13,269 bases of DNA from Pseudoneurospora amorphoporcata (Eukaryota; Ascomycota; Sordariomycetes; Sordariales; Sordariaceae): NCBI GenBank assembly GCA_033297205.1, contig MU859486.1, positions 1-13,269 on the forward strand, given 5' to 3'. The first letter of the stretch is position 1; each line of letters begins with the position of its first letter. Shown here piece by piece: positions 1-8,019 of the stretch. A program made the position numbers and the translations under genes. The notes under the pieces were generated by a model that did no database searches, was not told the DNA's origin, and saw nothing but the letters and a program-made list of their open reading frames with translations.

Positions 1-96
1 GAGGTTGAGAAGATCAACAAGGCTTTCGAGACCAAAGTAGTTTATTAGCTGAATTGAACTACTGTTCCAAGCCCAGATTACTGCCCTTGTCACACG
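1..96 (+). repeat. Left terminal inverted repeat
   Basis: Bases 1-74 are the exact reverse complement of 13196-13269. After that, 19 of the next 22 bases also pair, with mismatches at 75, 78 and 82, and similarity stops at about 96. The end begins GAGGTTGAGAAG. Inside lies a small imperfect palindrome, GTAGTT (37-42) facing AACTAC (57-62), which could be a protein-binding site. The near identity of the arms suggests recent activity or gene conversion. Confidence 0.95.
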
Positions 97-718
97 AGTG
101 AACGAGCCCAAGTTCGGGTAGTTAGAAGCAGTATGTAGGCATGAACACCCGGATTTTTTTGCACGGGGATATATGGTGCCTGTGGTAGATACCTTCTAAT
201 GTGGGGCAGCTAGCTACATAGCTTACTAAGGTACACGTAGCTAGCTATCATGGCGAAGCGGTCGTAAAACAAATAAACTCAACATGGACAAACAGTCCAG
301 TGGGTCTCAGCCTCAACTACTTAGGAAAGGCCGTTCGTTACAAACGATGATAGGGATCACAAAAACCTCGGAAACACATCGGCTAAAGTCCCTTGGGGAT
401 TCGTTCTCTTTCGCAAATGCCTAAATCTGGCTTCAAAGGCATACGACAGTCTGGGTGTCTGTGGGCTTGTGGTGGTGGCGTGTAGTCGGTACGGTAGTTC
501 CGATTCCGAAGTCCAGTTGTGTGTGCCGTCGACCGGGATGTCTACGGCGGCTGTTCCCGCCACTGCCGCTAAACTCTACAGGGTATGCCTGTGTAACTGT
601 AACACACCCCTGACACCCAGCTTTCAAGATAACGATTTGCCACCTTGTGGCGCTATGATGTCCAGACTTTGGAGGTTCGGGGTTCGGTGACCGTTGCGAC
701 GTTGAAGCCCGACTGGCG
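97..718. other. Left subterminal region without a recognised gene
   Basis: I see no convincing coding sequence here. A short inverted repeat (AGCTAGCTAC at 208-217 against GTAGCTAGCT at 237-246) could form a 10-bp stem with a 19-base loop. Open frames on both strands between about 430 and 880 have no recognisable domain. The reading frame of the downstream gene is open back to 659 with no upstream ATG. Confidence 0.5.
208..246. repeat. Short inverted repeat (10-bp arms)
   Basis: AGCTAGCTAC and GTAGCTAGCT are perfect inverted copies separated by 19 bases. The arms are rich in the self-complementary AGCT word, so part of the match is cheap. It lies 112 bp inside the left TIR, where a subterminal transposase site might be expected, but nothing else supports a function. 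Confidence 0.4.
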
Positions 719-1654
719 ATGGTGATCGGCTTCATCCGCTGGTTATGGCATGTGATCTTGTGGCCAGACGGAACGCCCTGGAGGGGATCATCACGATGCT
801 CGTCTCCGGACGACAACGCCTCGGTGGCCAGCTCAACCGACTCAGCTGTCGTTCTTAACGACAAGACTAGAAACGGCAAGAAGCCACGCCCTCTTCTGGA
901 CAGCCTGTGGAACTACTTCACCGAGAAGCCAGTTGGGACCACAGAGACATTCCCAGCCGATGCCGATACCACCTCGATCGCCTACCTGACCATTCCGCAG
1001 GAGCACCTGCACCGAGTTGCCGATCCCAGGCTTGTTCTGGACCCCATGGCCGCCAACATGAACGTCGATGGGATCATGCAGGTGTACTTCACAGATGACC
1101 GACCACGCATCTGTGCCGTTGTCAGCGTGAACATGCTTCGGTTCTTCCTAAAGTATGGTGGTGATGATCTAGACCTGGACACAGATCCCCGTCTTGCTGC
1201 CACGAGGAACTTTGTTGTCAACTGTCTGGTGAACAATGCAGTGATGAATGGTACCCGCCATTACACGATAACAGAAAGCTTCCTTTATTTTGTCATCTTG
1301 TTCTTCGCCGAGCTGAGGGCAAAGGCCGAAAACAACCCGACAAAGAACGTCAATGTGCGTCAGACGCTCAAAAGACATATCTACCGCTCGCTGGTGCAGT
1401 CATTGGGGAAGCCTGGTAACCCGTTGGGTTTGGCGATGCGAGTGCGTGCTTGTCAAGTTTTCGGCATCGAAAGAGACCTCCTCAAGTGGGAGATGGACGA
1501 GTTGCTTGTCCTTCAAGAGGAAGATGGAGGATGGCCGGCGGGTTACTTTTGCAGGGCGGGAAGGACGGGTGCTGATATTGGTAGCCAGGGCTTTACGACG
1601 GCGATGGCTTGGCGGATTCTGAAGGACTATGAGCGTGAGGATTGTGTAGCATAG
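719..1654 (+). CDS. Class II terpene-cyclase-like domain protein (HAD-less relative of fungal HAD-terpene cyclases)
   Basis: Single-exon frame of 311 residues from ATG 719; the frame is open back to 659, but 719 is the first ATG. Seen: DADTTS at residues 81-86, just after a WNYF segment (64-67); a DGIMQVYF segment near 117-124; GTRHY...ESFLYF near 178-191; and QEEDGGWP at 266-273 near the end. Known: DxDTT is the acid motif of class II cyclisation in fungal HAD-fused drimane-type synthases, and Q..DGGW resembles the QW motifs of alpha-toroid terpene cyclases. The arrangement matches the C-terminal cyclase half of those proteins. The preceding HAD phosphatase half (about 200 residues) is absent; residues 1-60 are low-complexity and do not resemble it. 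Inferred: a 5'-truncated, captured domain with an intact frame. Activity is uncertain, since the usual partner domain that removes phosphate is missing. Confidence 0.7.
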   Translation: MVIGFIRWLWHVILWPDGTPWRGSSRCSSPDDNASVASSTDSAVVLNDKTRNGKKPRPLLDSLWNYFTEKPVGTTETFPADADTTSIAYLTIPQEHLHRVADPRLVLDPMAANMNVDGIMQVYFTDDRPRICAVVSVNMLRFFLKYGGDDLDLDTDPRLAATRNFVVNCLVNNAVMNGTRHYTITESFLYFVILFFAELRAKAENNPTKNVNVRQTLKRHIYRSLVQSLGKPGNPLGLAMRVRACQVFGIERDLLKWEMDELLVLQEEDGGWPAGYFCRAGRTGADIGSQGFTTAMAWRILKDYEREDCVA

Positions 1655-2078
1655 CTCGCATGTGACAAGTACGACGCCTCCCTCGAGCACGATGACAACC
1701 CCCTCTACCACAACAGCCTCGATTGTAACCGTTCCAACCGAGGGCGTTCTCGCGTTCCACTGCCGCCAGCGGCGCCAGATTATAACGATGGGTTCGCAGA
1801 GCTGGGGGTTCGGGGTGGGCTGCAATCAGGACTTGACGGGAAGCAAGATCGACCTCGCCGGTTCGATAGCTTATTCGTTCGAGGACTGTCTCCGATCGTG
1901 TGCGCAGACGAACCGAATAACGAAGAACGACAGTTGTGTCGGGGTGTCTTTTAACGGGGACTTGCCGCTGTTTATGGAGAAGTATCATGGGAATTGTTTC
2001 TTGAAGAGGTACTTGGCAAAGCCAAAGGCGGACGCGGGACCGTTGGCTGCGGTACTCGTCTGGGCTCGAAACGCCCTT

Positions 2079-2106
2079 CAGACCCAATGCTGGCGCATTG
2101 GGTCTG
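2079..2106. repeat. Hairpin in left MITE arm
   Basis: CAGACCCAATGC and GCATTGGGTCTG form a perfect 12-bp stem with the four-base loop TGGC. A hairpin of the same stem length sits at the matching place in the other arm, although the stem bases differ. Confidence 0.85.
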
Positions 2107-2273
2107 GTACATTGAATCGCACATGCACATTGATTCGCAAAAATTTAGGTACTTCTCCGCCCATACAAACTAGCGGTGTAACCATGTCACACTCTTTTTT
2201 GCACTATCGCTAGATACATGCATGTAATATCCGCCAAACCAGTAAATATCCCTTTATTAGACTAGCCATTTAA

Positions 2274-2420
2274 CTAAGCAGGGTCAATATTCTCATTAGG
2301 AATATCGTCGAAGATTTCAATGATTTCAACATCGCTACTTTCTGGTATGGTGTTGTGCTCTACTATCGAGTTTTCCACCATAGAATCTAGCTTCACACTG
2401 GTTATAATATCTGCATCATT
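2274..2420 (-). pseudogene. Possible C-terminal remnant of a transposase inside the MITE
   Basis: A 48-codon open stretch on the minus strand ends at TAG 2274-2276. It is strongly acidic, with an ending VEIIEIFDDIPNENIDPA, and has no start of its own beyond an internal Met. It lies in the interior of the MITE, about 220 bp from one end, where the 3' end of a transposase gene would survive an internal deletion. Acidic tails are common at the end of fungal transposases, but no catalytic motif remains, so assignment is an inference from position and composition. Confidence 0.35.
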
Positions 2421-2617
2421 TTACACTAAACACTAACCTTCCTATATCGATATTTGGCGATATTTGGTAGTTGGTGATGGATTTATACGGTCATGGAAGT
2501 GAGGTTGCTTATGGTGGGTATGCAAAAAAACGGTGGTACATTGATTTGCTAACAAAATATAGGGTTGGCCATGTACCAACATTTTGCGATTCAATGTGCA
2601 TGTGCGATTCAATGTAC

Positions 2618-2646
2618 CACACCCCTTGGTCCTGCCAAGGGGTGTG
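2618..2646. repeat. Hairpin in right MITE arm
   Basis: CACACCCCTTGG and CCAAGGGGTGTG form a perfect 12-bp stem with the five-base loop TCCTG. Read on the minus strand, it aligns with the left-arm hairpin; four stem pairs differ between arms and each is changed on both sides. Confidence 0.85.
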
Positions 2647-2723
2647 ACAGACGATTCGAGCCCACACGAGTAGCGAGTTTGGTGTCGTCACCATACACAC
2701 ATGACGCTGGGTATCGCTGGTAA

Positions 2724-3649
2724 TTCGGACGAGGTGTCGAGGGTAACTCGCGAGAGGCCAAAGGAGGGCATGTCGAAGGCGTTTTCAGGCTTGTAACTGG
2801 CATTCAATAGAAGCGTTAGAAGAAGACGAGATACCACAAATAATGAATGTTTTCTACATGGAAGAAACTGATGAGAGGGGGAAGAACCAACCGAGTTAGT
2901 CTCTTAACAGATATGTCTTGAATTTTGCCTACACGCTGATGATATGGTAGCGCATGATGGGGCATGTCCACTCGATTTCCAGGCAATCGGACGGCGCAGC
3001 GATGCCATGCCCTTCCTCACGCGCAATACCAAAGAGGCAATGACGCAAGAGATCAGAAAAGAAGATACAAGGTAGATATCACACGCGCAGAGGCGTGGAT
3101 TGTCATCTGGATGCAACTGAAATGAGGCCAGTTGACTGGAAGCCATTTCTGTTGTCATTGGAAAAAGAGGAAGGGACGCGGGGCTGCGTAGGTACCTAGA
3201 AAATGCGCTACGGCAACGGTCAGTGCGGGCACTCCAGCTATACAAAAAACGGGGTCCGGGTGCTCACAACCGGGGCTAGAACACCGCTGTGTAACTCTAG
3301 CGCTACACTTTTTATGTAGAACCAATGACAGATCTTCCCCATTTTTACTACCTGTAAGGTTGGGAAAGAGTACTCCACCCAGATTTTCCATTGCCGTTGT
3401 ATTTAAGGAGGATTGGCACACCTCTTCCTCTTCTTCCACCAGACCAATCAATCTATCAATTTCCCCTCATTGGTTCCGACCACTCTTTCATACCTTTTGT
3501 TTGCTTCGGGGCGTGTGGGCGAAAGAAATATCAACTATGAACTATAGAAATAACATCACAAATCACAACCACATCATGGATACTTCAGCATAATTGCTTG
3601 AAGTTTCTCTTGTTTCCTGTTCAGAAACTGGCCATCAATCCTAATCGAT
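2724..3649. other. Gene-poor stretch, nothing recognised
   Basis: About 0.9 kb without a supported gene. On the minus strand two overlapping frames (about 2904-3245 and 3155-3451) are open but lack ATG starts at their 5' ends or any known domain. On the plus strand, GTATTTAAGG near 3397 followed by a pyrimidine-rich tract looks like a core promoter and leader, but the first ATGs after it (3537 and 3575) read only to a TAA at 3591-3593. It may be a captured promoter without its gene. Confidence 0.4.
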
Positions 3650-3853
3650 TCATGGTAGTTCAGCCCTGCCTTCAACAACACTCTCATAAGTAATCTCTTC
3701 AGCCCTTTCTTCAACCTGTTGTCCAGGCCTCTCTTCGGTCCTGTCTCGCCTCTCCACTGCTGGTGGTAGTTCCGGTGTCGGACGACCAGTGCCGTGGAGC
3801 CCGTTCACAGGGTTCTCACCCAATTCATTGACTTTTCGGTGTATCTCGCGTGA

Positions 3854-3856
3854 CTA
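3854..3856 (-). other. In-frame TAG that truncates paralogue A
   Basis: TAG follows ATGTCCGCT and is followed in the same frame by 67 sense codons that match the cytoplasmic tails of B and C. A CAG-to-TAG change would explain it, and CpA-to-TpA is the favoured change in fungal repeat-induced point mutation of duplicated DNA. Sequencing error remains possible. Confidence 0.7.
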
Positions 3857-4431
3857 AGCGGACATCCTTCCCCATCGCCACTTTATATACCGCCTTCTTA
3901 AAGGAAAGAACAACATCAAGCCTACAAGTAACACTCCGACAGCTGCGCCAACCCCGGTCCCAGCGACGGCGGCTTTGCTGAGTCCTTCAGAGCCTCTTTT
4001 GTCTGTTCCACTCGTGGGCTGTGGTGTCGCTGATGTCGTAGGGTCAATAGTGTTAGCAGGGAAATCAGTCGTGCTTATCATGGTTGCGGTCATCACTGAT
4101 GGCGTTGGCATCGTTGGGGCAGAGCCATGGGTTCTGTTACCTGTTATGATCGGATGGCCTCGGTTGGGGGGCATCACCCCTTCGAACACCCCTTCGAAAG
4201 CGCATGTTTTCTGGCGCTGGGATCCATCACCCCCCGAAGCACGCAGTTGAAACGGCTCGCTCTGGAGGCTCACAGGCTCACGATCCCAGATACGCTCCCC
4301 CTTGAGTGTAATCGCGCAAACGGGAGCGACGGTATCTTCGACTTCCGAGACATCCTGCAGCTGAGGAACCGATGGGAGAGTGAAAGGGACTGTTCCGGCC
4401 GATGAGGGTACGTTGTTTTTCAACGTAGCAA

Positions 4432-4521
4432 CTGGGAATGTTTCACTGATGTTAGCATACAGTATCGAGAAGCGACCCCGGTCTGAGGGTCTGAGGGTCT
4501 GGGTCCCTGGGAAACACATAC
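4432..4521 (-). other. Intron of paralogue A
   Basis: Donor CCG|GTATGT, branch point TGCTAACATC and acceptor TTCCCAG|TTG, read on the minus strand. It lies at the same place, one base into a codon, as the introns of B and C. The intron contains no stop in this frame, so the unspliced reading continues through it, which could mislead gene prediction. Confidence 0.8.
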
Positions 4522-4848
4522 CGGTCATGGCATCGTCACTGAGAACGAGTGATCGAGAAAGAGGGTTCTCGTCCTCCTTGGCCATACACTGAAGGGACAT
4601 AACAAGCTTCATGGCGCGTCTGCTATGTCCCAGCGAGTACCTGACGAGCAAGGTATTGCCGTCCGGAAAACACAAAGAGTGAAGACAAAACCTGGAATTT
4701 ACGACTTCAAAGCGGGTAGGGGTACCGATGCATGCACTGCACCTCTATACCGATTTTGCATTCGAATCGGCCGGCCATCTCACCTACATACCTCTACCTT
4801 TTACTGCTTTCACAACGGCGACGCCGACAGCACAAAGAGATATCTCAT

Positions 4849-5424
4849 ATGTGATTCAAAACCCATCAATAATTGCGCAGGTTAGGCGAAGTATGTTCGA
4901 GTTGTTTGTTCCGTTGTCCCGGGGATTCTAGGACGGAGCGCTGTCCGGGACATTGACATACGGTGGTCGGCCCCACTCCGGCCCTGCCCAGTCCCATACG
5001 GCCCCGAAGCGGGGGGTCCCTTCCTGCAAAGGCTATACCTGCCCCTGGGTATCGCACCTTCTGTGTCGAATGGGGGTGGTCTATAAATGGCGGTTCTCTG
5101 TCTTTCCCTTTCAATTGTGTCGAGGCCAGTAGGTTCTTCCCTAACACATACCTTCTTAGCCTTTTGGGACATCAATTGATAACGATGGCGCTGAACAGGG
5201 AAGACCGAAATCATATGTTCTTTTCCCATCTTTCGACGGATTATTCCGGCGGCGGCGCAATCATCACAGCTTAGGGCATACCGTGGCCGATGCGCAGACT
5301 GAGTCACTTGCGCACTTCATTCACAAAAATTCCGATTTCCGTGTCCTTGCTTCAGCCACCATGAATTCCCCAAAATACATCAAAACCTGGCCCGACTATT
5401 CATCAAGATATCTCAAACCCACCG
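4849..5424. promoter_or_regulatory. Spacer between paralogues A and B, with GC-rich patch and TATA box
   Basis: No supported gene. A GC-rich imperfect palindrome lies at 4969-5020. A plus-strand TATAAA follows at 5082-5087 with a pyrimidine-rich tract after it, but the ATG at 5185 reads only 29 codons. The word ACCGTGGCC at 5280-5288 also occurs upstream of B and C. The 3' untranslated part of gene B must fall at the right edge. Confidence 0.4.
4969..5020. repeat. GC-rich imperfect palindrome, copy 1
   Basis: The left half GGCCCCACTCCGGCCC faces GGCCCCGAAGCGGGGGGTC, giving an imperfect stem. The same pattern, starting GCCCCACTCCGG and closing with CCGAA followed by a G run, recurs at 6918-6966. 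Origin unknown: it could be the tip of a decayed transposon or a regulatory patch. Confidence 0.5.
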
Positions 5425-6366
5425 TCATGGAAGTTCAAATCTATGATGCGCATGATCGCCCCCCAACTCAACCCTCTCTACCCCTGGCCCTATCTCATGT
5501 GCGTGCTTGCCTTCGAGTTCGTTAACATGGTTTCCATGCAGTTCTCCCGTTCCGGCCTCGTCGTTTAGGTGTATCTTGTTCTCCCCCGGCTCCGAGGTGG
5601 AAGCGGCGCCAGCAGGAGGAGGGGCCTTCGCTTTCTGCCGCCGTCTCCTCCACCACAAGAAGAATCCCAGCGCCAAAAGCGCAATCACACCCACGCCGAC
5701 ACCGGCACCTATTCCAGCTTTGGCGCCAGTGCTGAGCCTACTCGTTATGTCGTATGTTCCATTTCCGTCTATTATCTTATAATCTCCATTGGGGACCTCC
5801 CCTTTCGAACCTTCGGATATGTAGGTCTTCTCCTTATGGTCTGTATCGTAGCCGATTTGTATCAAACTACTCTGGACGTTAACAGGCCCAGCAGACCTCG
5901 GATTCCTTCCCTTAAGTAGGAAGAAGCAGGCAGCGGCGCCATATCCTGCCTGGTAGCCGTTAACCGGCGGAAGGATGAAAGGAACGGTTCCAACGGTTAA
6001 AGGTATGTTGCGCTTTACTGCACCGACTGGAAGTCCACCAAGTGTTAGCATACCTAGTCAACGGTAGGCCGAACACAAAAATCTCATACCGGTCGTTGCT
6101 CCGGCGTCATTCCAAGCCGGATCGTAGACATCAGGCCAGGCCATGCATTTGAGACTCAAAGCCAAAGAGGAAGCGACGGGCCCGCTCTGTTCCAAGTTAT
6201 ACTTCACGAGTAAGGTATCTCCAGTGTAGTAAACGGGCTGCAAAGATGATGATGGGAAAATGAAGCGATCAGAAGCCCCAGAGTCAGAAGTTTCCTCTGC
6301 GTGAACTCGGGTGAGCAGCAGAGGAAGTGATAAGAGGACCGAAGTGAAAAGCAGTCGGTATACCAT
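5425..6366 (-). CDS. Paralogue B: secreted single-pass membrane protein, two exons, 292 aa
   Basis: Exon 1 is 6366-6090 (277 nt), the intron 6027-6089 (63 bp: GTATGA, branch GCTAAC, TTCCAG) and exon 2 6026-5425; the spliced frame is complete. Seen: a signal peptide (residues 1-23, cut after VHA); an ectodomain with GDTLLVKY near 49-56 and one Cys at 74; then GTVPFILP (105-112), Cys 126, KTY...EG, GEVPNGDYKII (168-178) and GNGTYD; a membrane helix at about 195-218, rich in glycine; an RRRRQK stop-transfer; and a His/Glu-rich cytoplasmic tail ending FELP. The Ser/Thr stalk seen in C is almost absent. Layout resembles fungal cell-surface proteins with an unknown ectodomain. Function is not known to me; a surface receptor, adhesin or wall sensor would fit but is a guess. 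Its exon 1 is exactly as long as that of C. Confidence 0.85.
6027..6089 (-). other. Intron of gene B
   Basis: Minus-strand donor CCG|GTATGA, branch TGCTAACAC, acceptor GACTTCCAG|TCG. It interrupts a codon after its first base, as in A and C. Splicing joins G to TC, making a Val at residue 93, also Val in C. The intron carries an in-frame stop, so the unspliced transcript would end early. Confidence 0.9.
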
Positions 6367-6917
6367 ATTTGCAGCTGAAAGAATATGCCACTGATGAAGC
6401 AGATTTAACGATAGGGTTGTGTATCCGTCAAGAACTCAAATTGATGGAGAAAAGAGTTTGAGGGGAAGCCCCGAGGTCAGTGGTCTGAAGATCAACTTTG
6501 ACAACCACCTCACCTCCCCGAGATACCTGCCAAAAGCCTAGAAGAGCCTATTACCTTTAAGGTCGCTTCCATGTTTCAGGATTCAATCTTAACCAGCCAC
6601 TTGTATGTTGATACTGTATATCTTTGCCCGAGCTAGGAGAAGAGAGTTACATCGAAGCCATCCAACGTAGTGAAGAGAAGTACTGTACTGCTGCAGGCGT
6701 CGGCCACCGTGGCCACCGTGATTGTACTGTACCGCATGCATGAGGCACGCAGGCCCTGGAAAAAGCCTTGCAAAATGATAGGTAAAAACACTTTTGCTCA
6801 GGCGGTTGAGGTAATTCTCAGGGGAGTCTGCACTCTAATTCGTTTTCTAACGATTCTCACCTTGTTACGGGTTACGTATTGTAAGAACAGTGCGATGCGG
6901 TACCGCGACATGTTCAA

Positions 6918-6966
6918 GCCCCACTCCGGGCCGGCCCGGACCCCACCCGGGCCCGAAAGTGGGACC
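6918..6966. repeat. GC-rich imperfect palindrome, copy 2
   Basis: GCCCCACTCCGGGCC faces GGGCCCGAAAGTGGGAC: the two halves are near inverted copies with small mismatches. It shares GCCCCACTCCGG and CCGAA with copy 1 at 4969. A third GC-rich patch at 10143-10206 is similar in composition and shares GGACCTCT next to its edge. Confidence 0.6.
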
Positions 6967-7443
6967 TCTCGTGGCTCTTTCCCCGGAAACAGAACAGCTT
7001 CACAGTTTGCACCTTCCGACTTTTGTGGGTAGGTAACCCAAGGCGTAAAAAGCCAATTATTGGTAGGAGTGGTCGGTGAATGGGAATGTCAAGATGAGGA
7101 AGAGAAGAACACAAGAGAAGGAAGAGGGAGAACACCCCGCCTGGAACAAGTATACAACACCCAAGGACAGATCTGCCACAGAGCCCGGGCCAGTGGGCGA
7201 ACGACTGCTAAGTAACACCCGCCTACCTCTACAGCGGCAGGCTGCATGGCAATGGGCCCAGCTTTCCAGTGGCAGAACCTGAACTGGGACTATATAAGTG
7301 CTACCTTAATTCGTACACTTTGCACCACGGTCCAGTAGCCTACCAAGTAGTGCGTTTGGTCCAGAAGATGCGTGGTGTTTTCGTAGGCCGAGTCAAACTC
7401 CAACTGAACCTCTGAGTTCGATCGCGAGTCTGGCAGGCTAAGC

Positions 7444-7515
7444 TTTTTTTTTTTTTTTTTTTTGTTGCCTATATTATCCCGCTCTTTGCCATTTCTTCAA
7501 AAGCCACTTGGCTTC

Positions 7516-7551
<36 letters not shown>
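7444..7551. repeat. Two long poly-T tracts
   Basis: A run of 20 T (7444-7463) and a run of 33 T (7519-7551) are separated by 55 bp. They could be poly-A tails of retroposed DNA on the minus strand, or poly(dA:dT) tracts that exclude nucleosomes. I find no flanking target duplication and no retroelement body. Run lengths in assemblies are often inexact. Confidence 0.8.
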
Positions 7552-7553
<2 letters not shown>

Positions 7554-7863
7554 ATTGTCTAAAGACCACCTCACTTTCGCACTTTTCCCCTCCCTTAACC
7601 AAAGAGAGTTCTGTAGTACTTTCCAAACCCCGGGGCTGGGTCGCTTCCCATCATTTTTCCTCCTGCAAACAAAAAAGACAATCTTCATTTTCATCGCCTA
7701 CTTCTTCGCACTCAGCAAGCACTATGCCATAGGTGTGCGTAACTACAAGAAACATATAAGGTACACTTCATCGCTACTCGTTCGGTCTTCTCCCTTCGGC
7801 GTCTCAGAAGAGTCTTAACATCTTCCATCGGCACCTGTTCCAGTCCGGTCGCTATCCTCCCCG

Positions 7864-8019
7864 ATGGATCGATCTCATGCGAAATACCTACCCACCACGT
7901 CCTGCTCCCGCAAACACACAGTTAGTTTCGTCTCGTCCAAGTCAACAACAATTCCACCGACACAAGCTCATCAAACAGAGCGAAGCAAAGCACAGCAAAA
8001 CAAGAAGCAGTCGGTTTGA
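7864..8019 (+). CDS. Doubtful 51-codon open frame after a leader-like tract
   Basis: ATG 7864 to TGA 8017-8019, rich in Ser, Thr, Lys and Gln, with no domain or signal peptide. It follows a pyrimidine-rich stretch that resembles a fungal 5' leader and is downstream of TATATAAG at 7291. It may be the first codons of a truncated captured gene, or chance. It ends just over 100 bp short of gene C, which is on the other strand. Confidence 0.15.
   Translation: MDRSHAKYLPTTSCSRKHTVSFVSSKSTTIPPTQAHQTERSKAQQNKKQSV

Larger units (their letters stand above)
2055..2670. mobile_element. 616-bp MITE with TA target site and about 98-bp inverted arms
   Basis: The arms 2055-2152 and 2573-2670 are imperfect inverted copies beginning CTCGT(C/G)TGGGCTCGAA. 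The best-kept stretch is TGGTACATTGAATCGCACAT. TA lies directly outside both ends (2053-2054 and 2671-2672), as in Tc1/mariner-type insertions. Removing the element plus one TA keeps the apple-domain frame open, which supports these borders. The interior is more AT-rich than the flanks and keeps a possible transposase 3' end on the minus strand. Weaker arm similarity may extend further inward, around 2190 and 2530. Inferred: internally deleted DNA transposon. Superfamily rests only on the TA. Confidence 0.8.
1650..2723 (+). pseudogene. PAN/apple-domain protein, 5'-truncated and split by a MITE
   Basis: The frame is open from 1650, overlapping the stop of the upstream gene by five bases; its first ATG is at 1692. 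It starts in a Thr/Ser-rich linker and continues into a Cys-patterned module: FHC, GVGC, EDCLRSC, DSC and GNCFLK, in the spacing of fungal PAN/apple domains, which bind protein or carbohydrate outside the cell. The usual N-terminal cytoplasmic part and membrane helix are missing. At 2055 the frame enters a 616-bp MITE and then reads foreign sequence to a stop at 2211-2213. If the MITE and one TA copy are skipped, the frame resumes at 2673 and ends at TAA 2721-2723 with a short C-terminus beginning ASLVSS. Inferred: a captured 3' gene piece later hit by a transposon. Confidence 0.65.
3650..4848 (-). pseudogene. Paralogue A: decayed copy of the membrane-protein family
   Basis: Minus-strand relative of the genes at 5425 and 8121. 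Shared features, in order: NTLLVRY; a conserved intron (4432-4521, 90 bp, donor GTATGT, branch GCTAAC, acceptor CCCAG); GTVPFTLP; PIITG; a Thr-rich linker; a glycine/valine-rich membrane helix; and an RRR stop-transfer. Three defects are seen. The likely start (ATG 4846-4848, MRYLFVLSAS...) meets TGA at 4810-4812. The upstream exon is in a different frame from the NTLLVRY part; at 327 nt it is 50 nt longer than in B and C. A TAG at 3854-3856 cuts off the cytoplasmic tail, yet the same frame stays open for 67 more codons to TGA 3650-3652 and includes VNELGENPVNGLHGTG and the family ending ELP. The short form ending at 3854 could still be made if transcribed, but no good start is visible. Confidence 0.75.

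Noticed and set aside
1593..2087. Long minus-strand frame opposite the apple-domain gene.
   Set aside because: No domain; the plus strand shows the clear apple-domain cysteine pattern, so the minus frame is a shadow.
2055..2110. Possible SINE: GGCTCGAA near both MITE ends resembles an RNA polymerase III B box.
   Set aside because: The word is part of the inverted arms, present in both orientations, and there is no A box, no tRNA fold and no A-rich tail. A DNA transposon explains it better.
2904..3451. Two overlapping minus-strand frames, one with a hydrophobic stretch (YLVSSFLISCVIASLVL).
   Set aside because: No recognisable family, no convincing start or intron structure; left as unassigned.
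7444..7551. Retrotransposed copy marked by poly-A on the minus strand.
   Set aside because: No body with retroelement or mRNA character adjacent, and no target duplication found.
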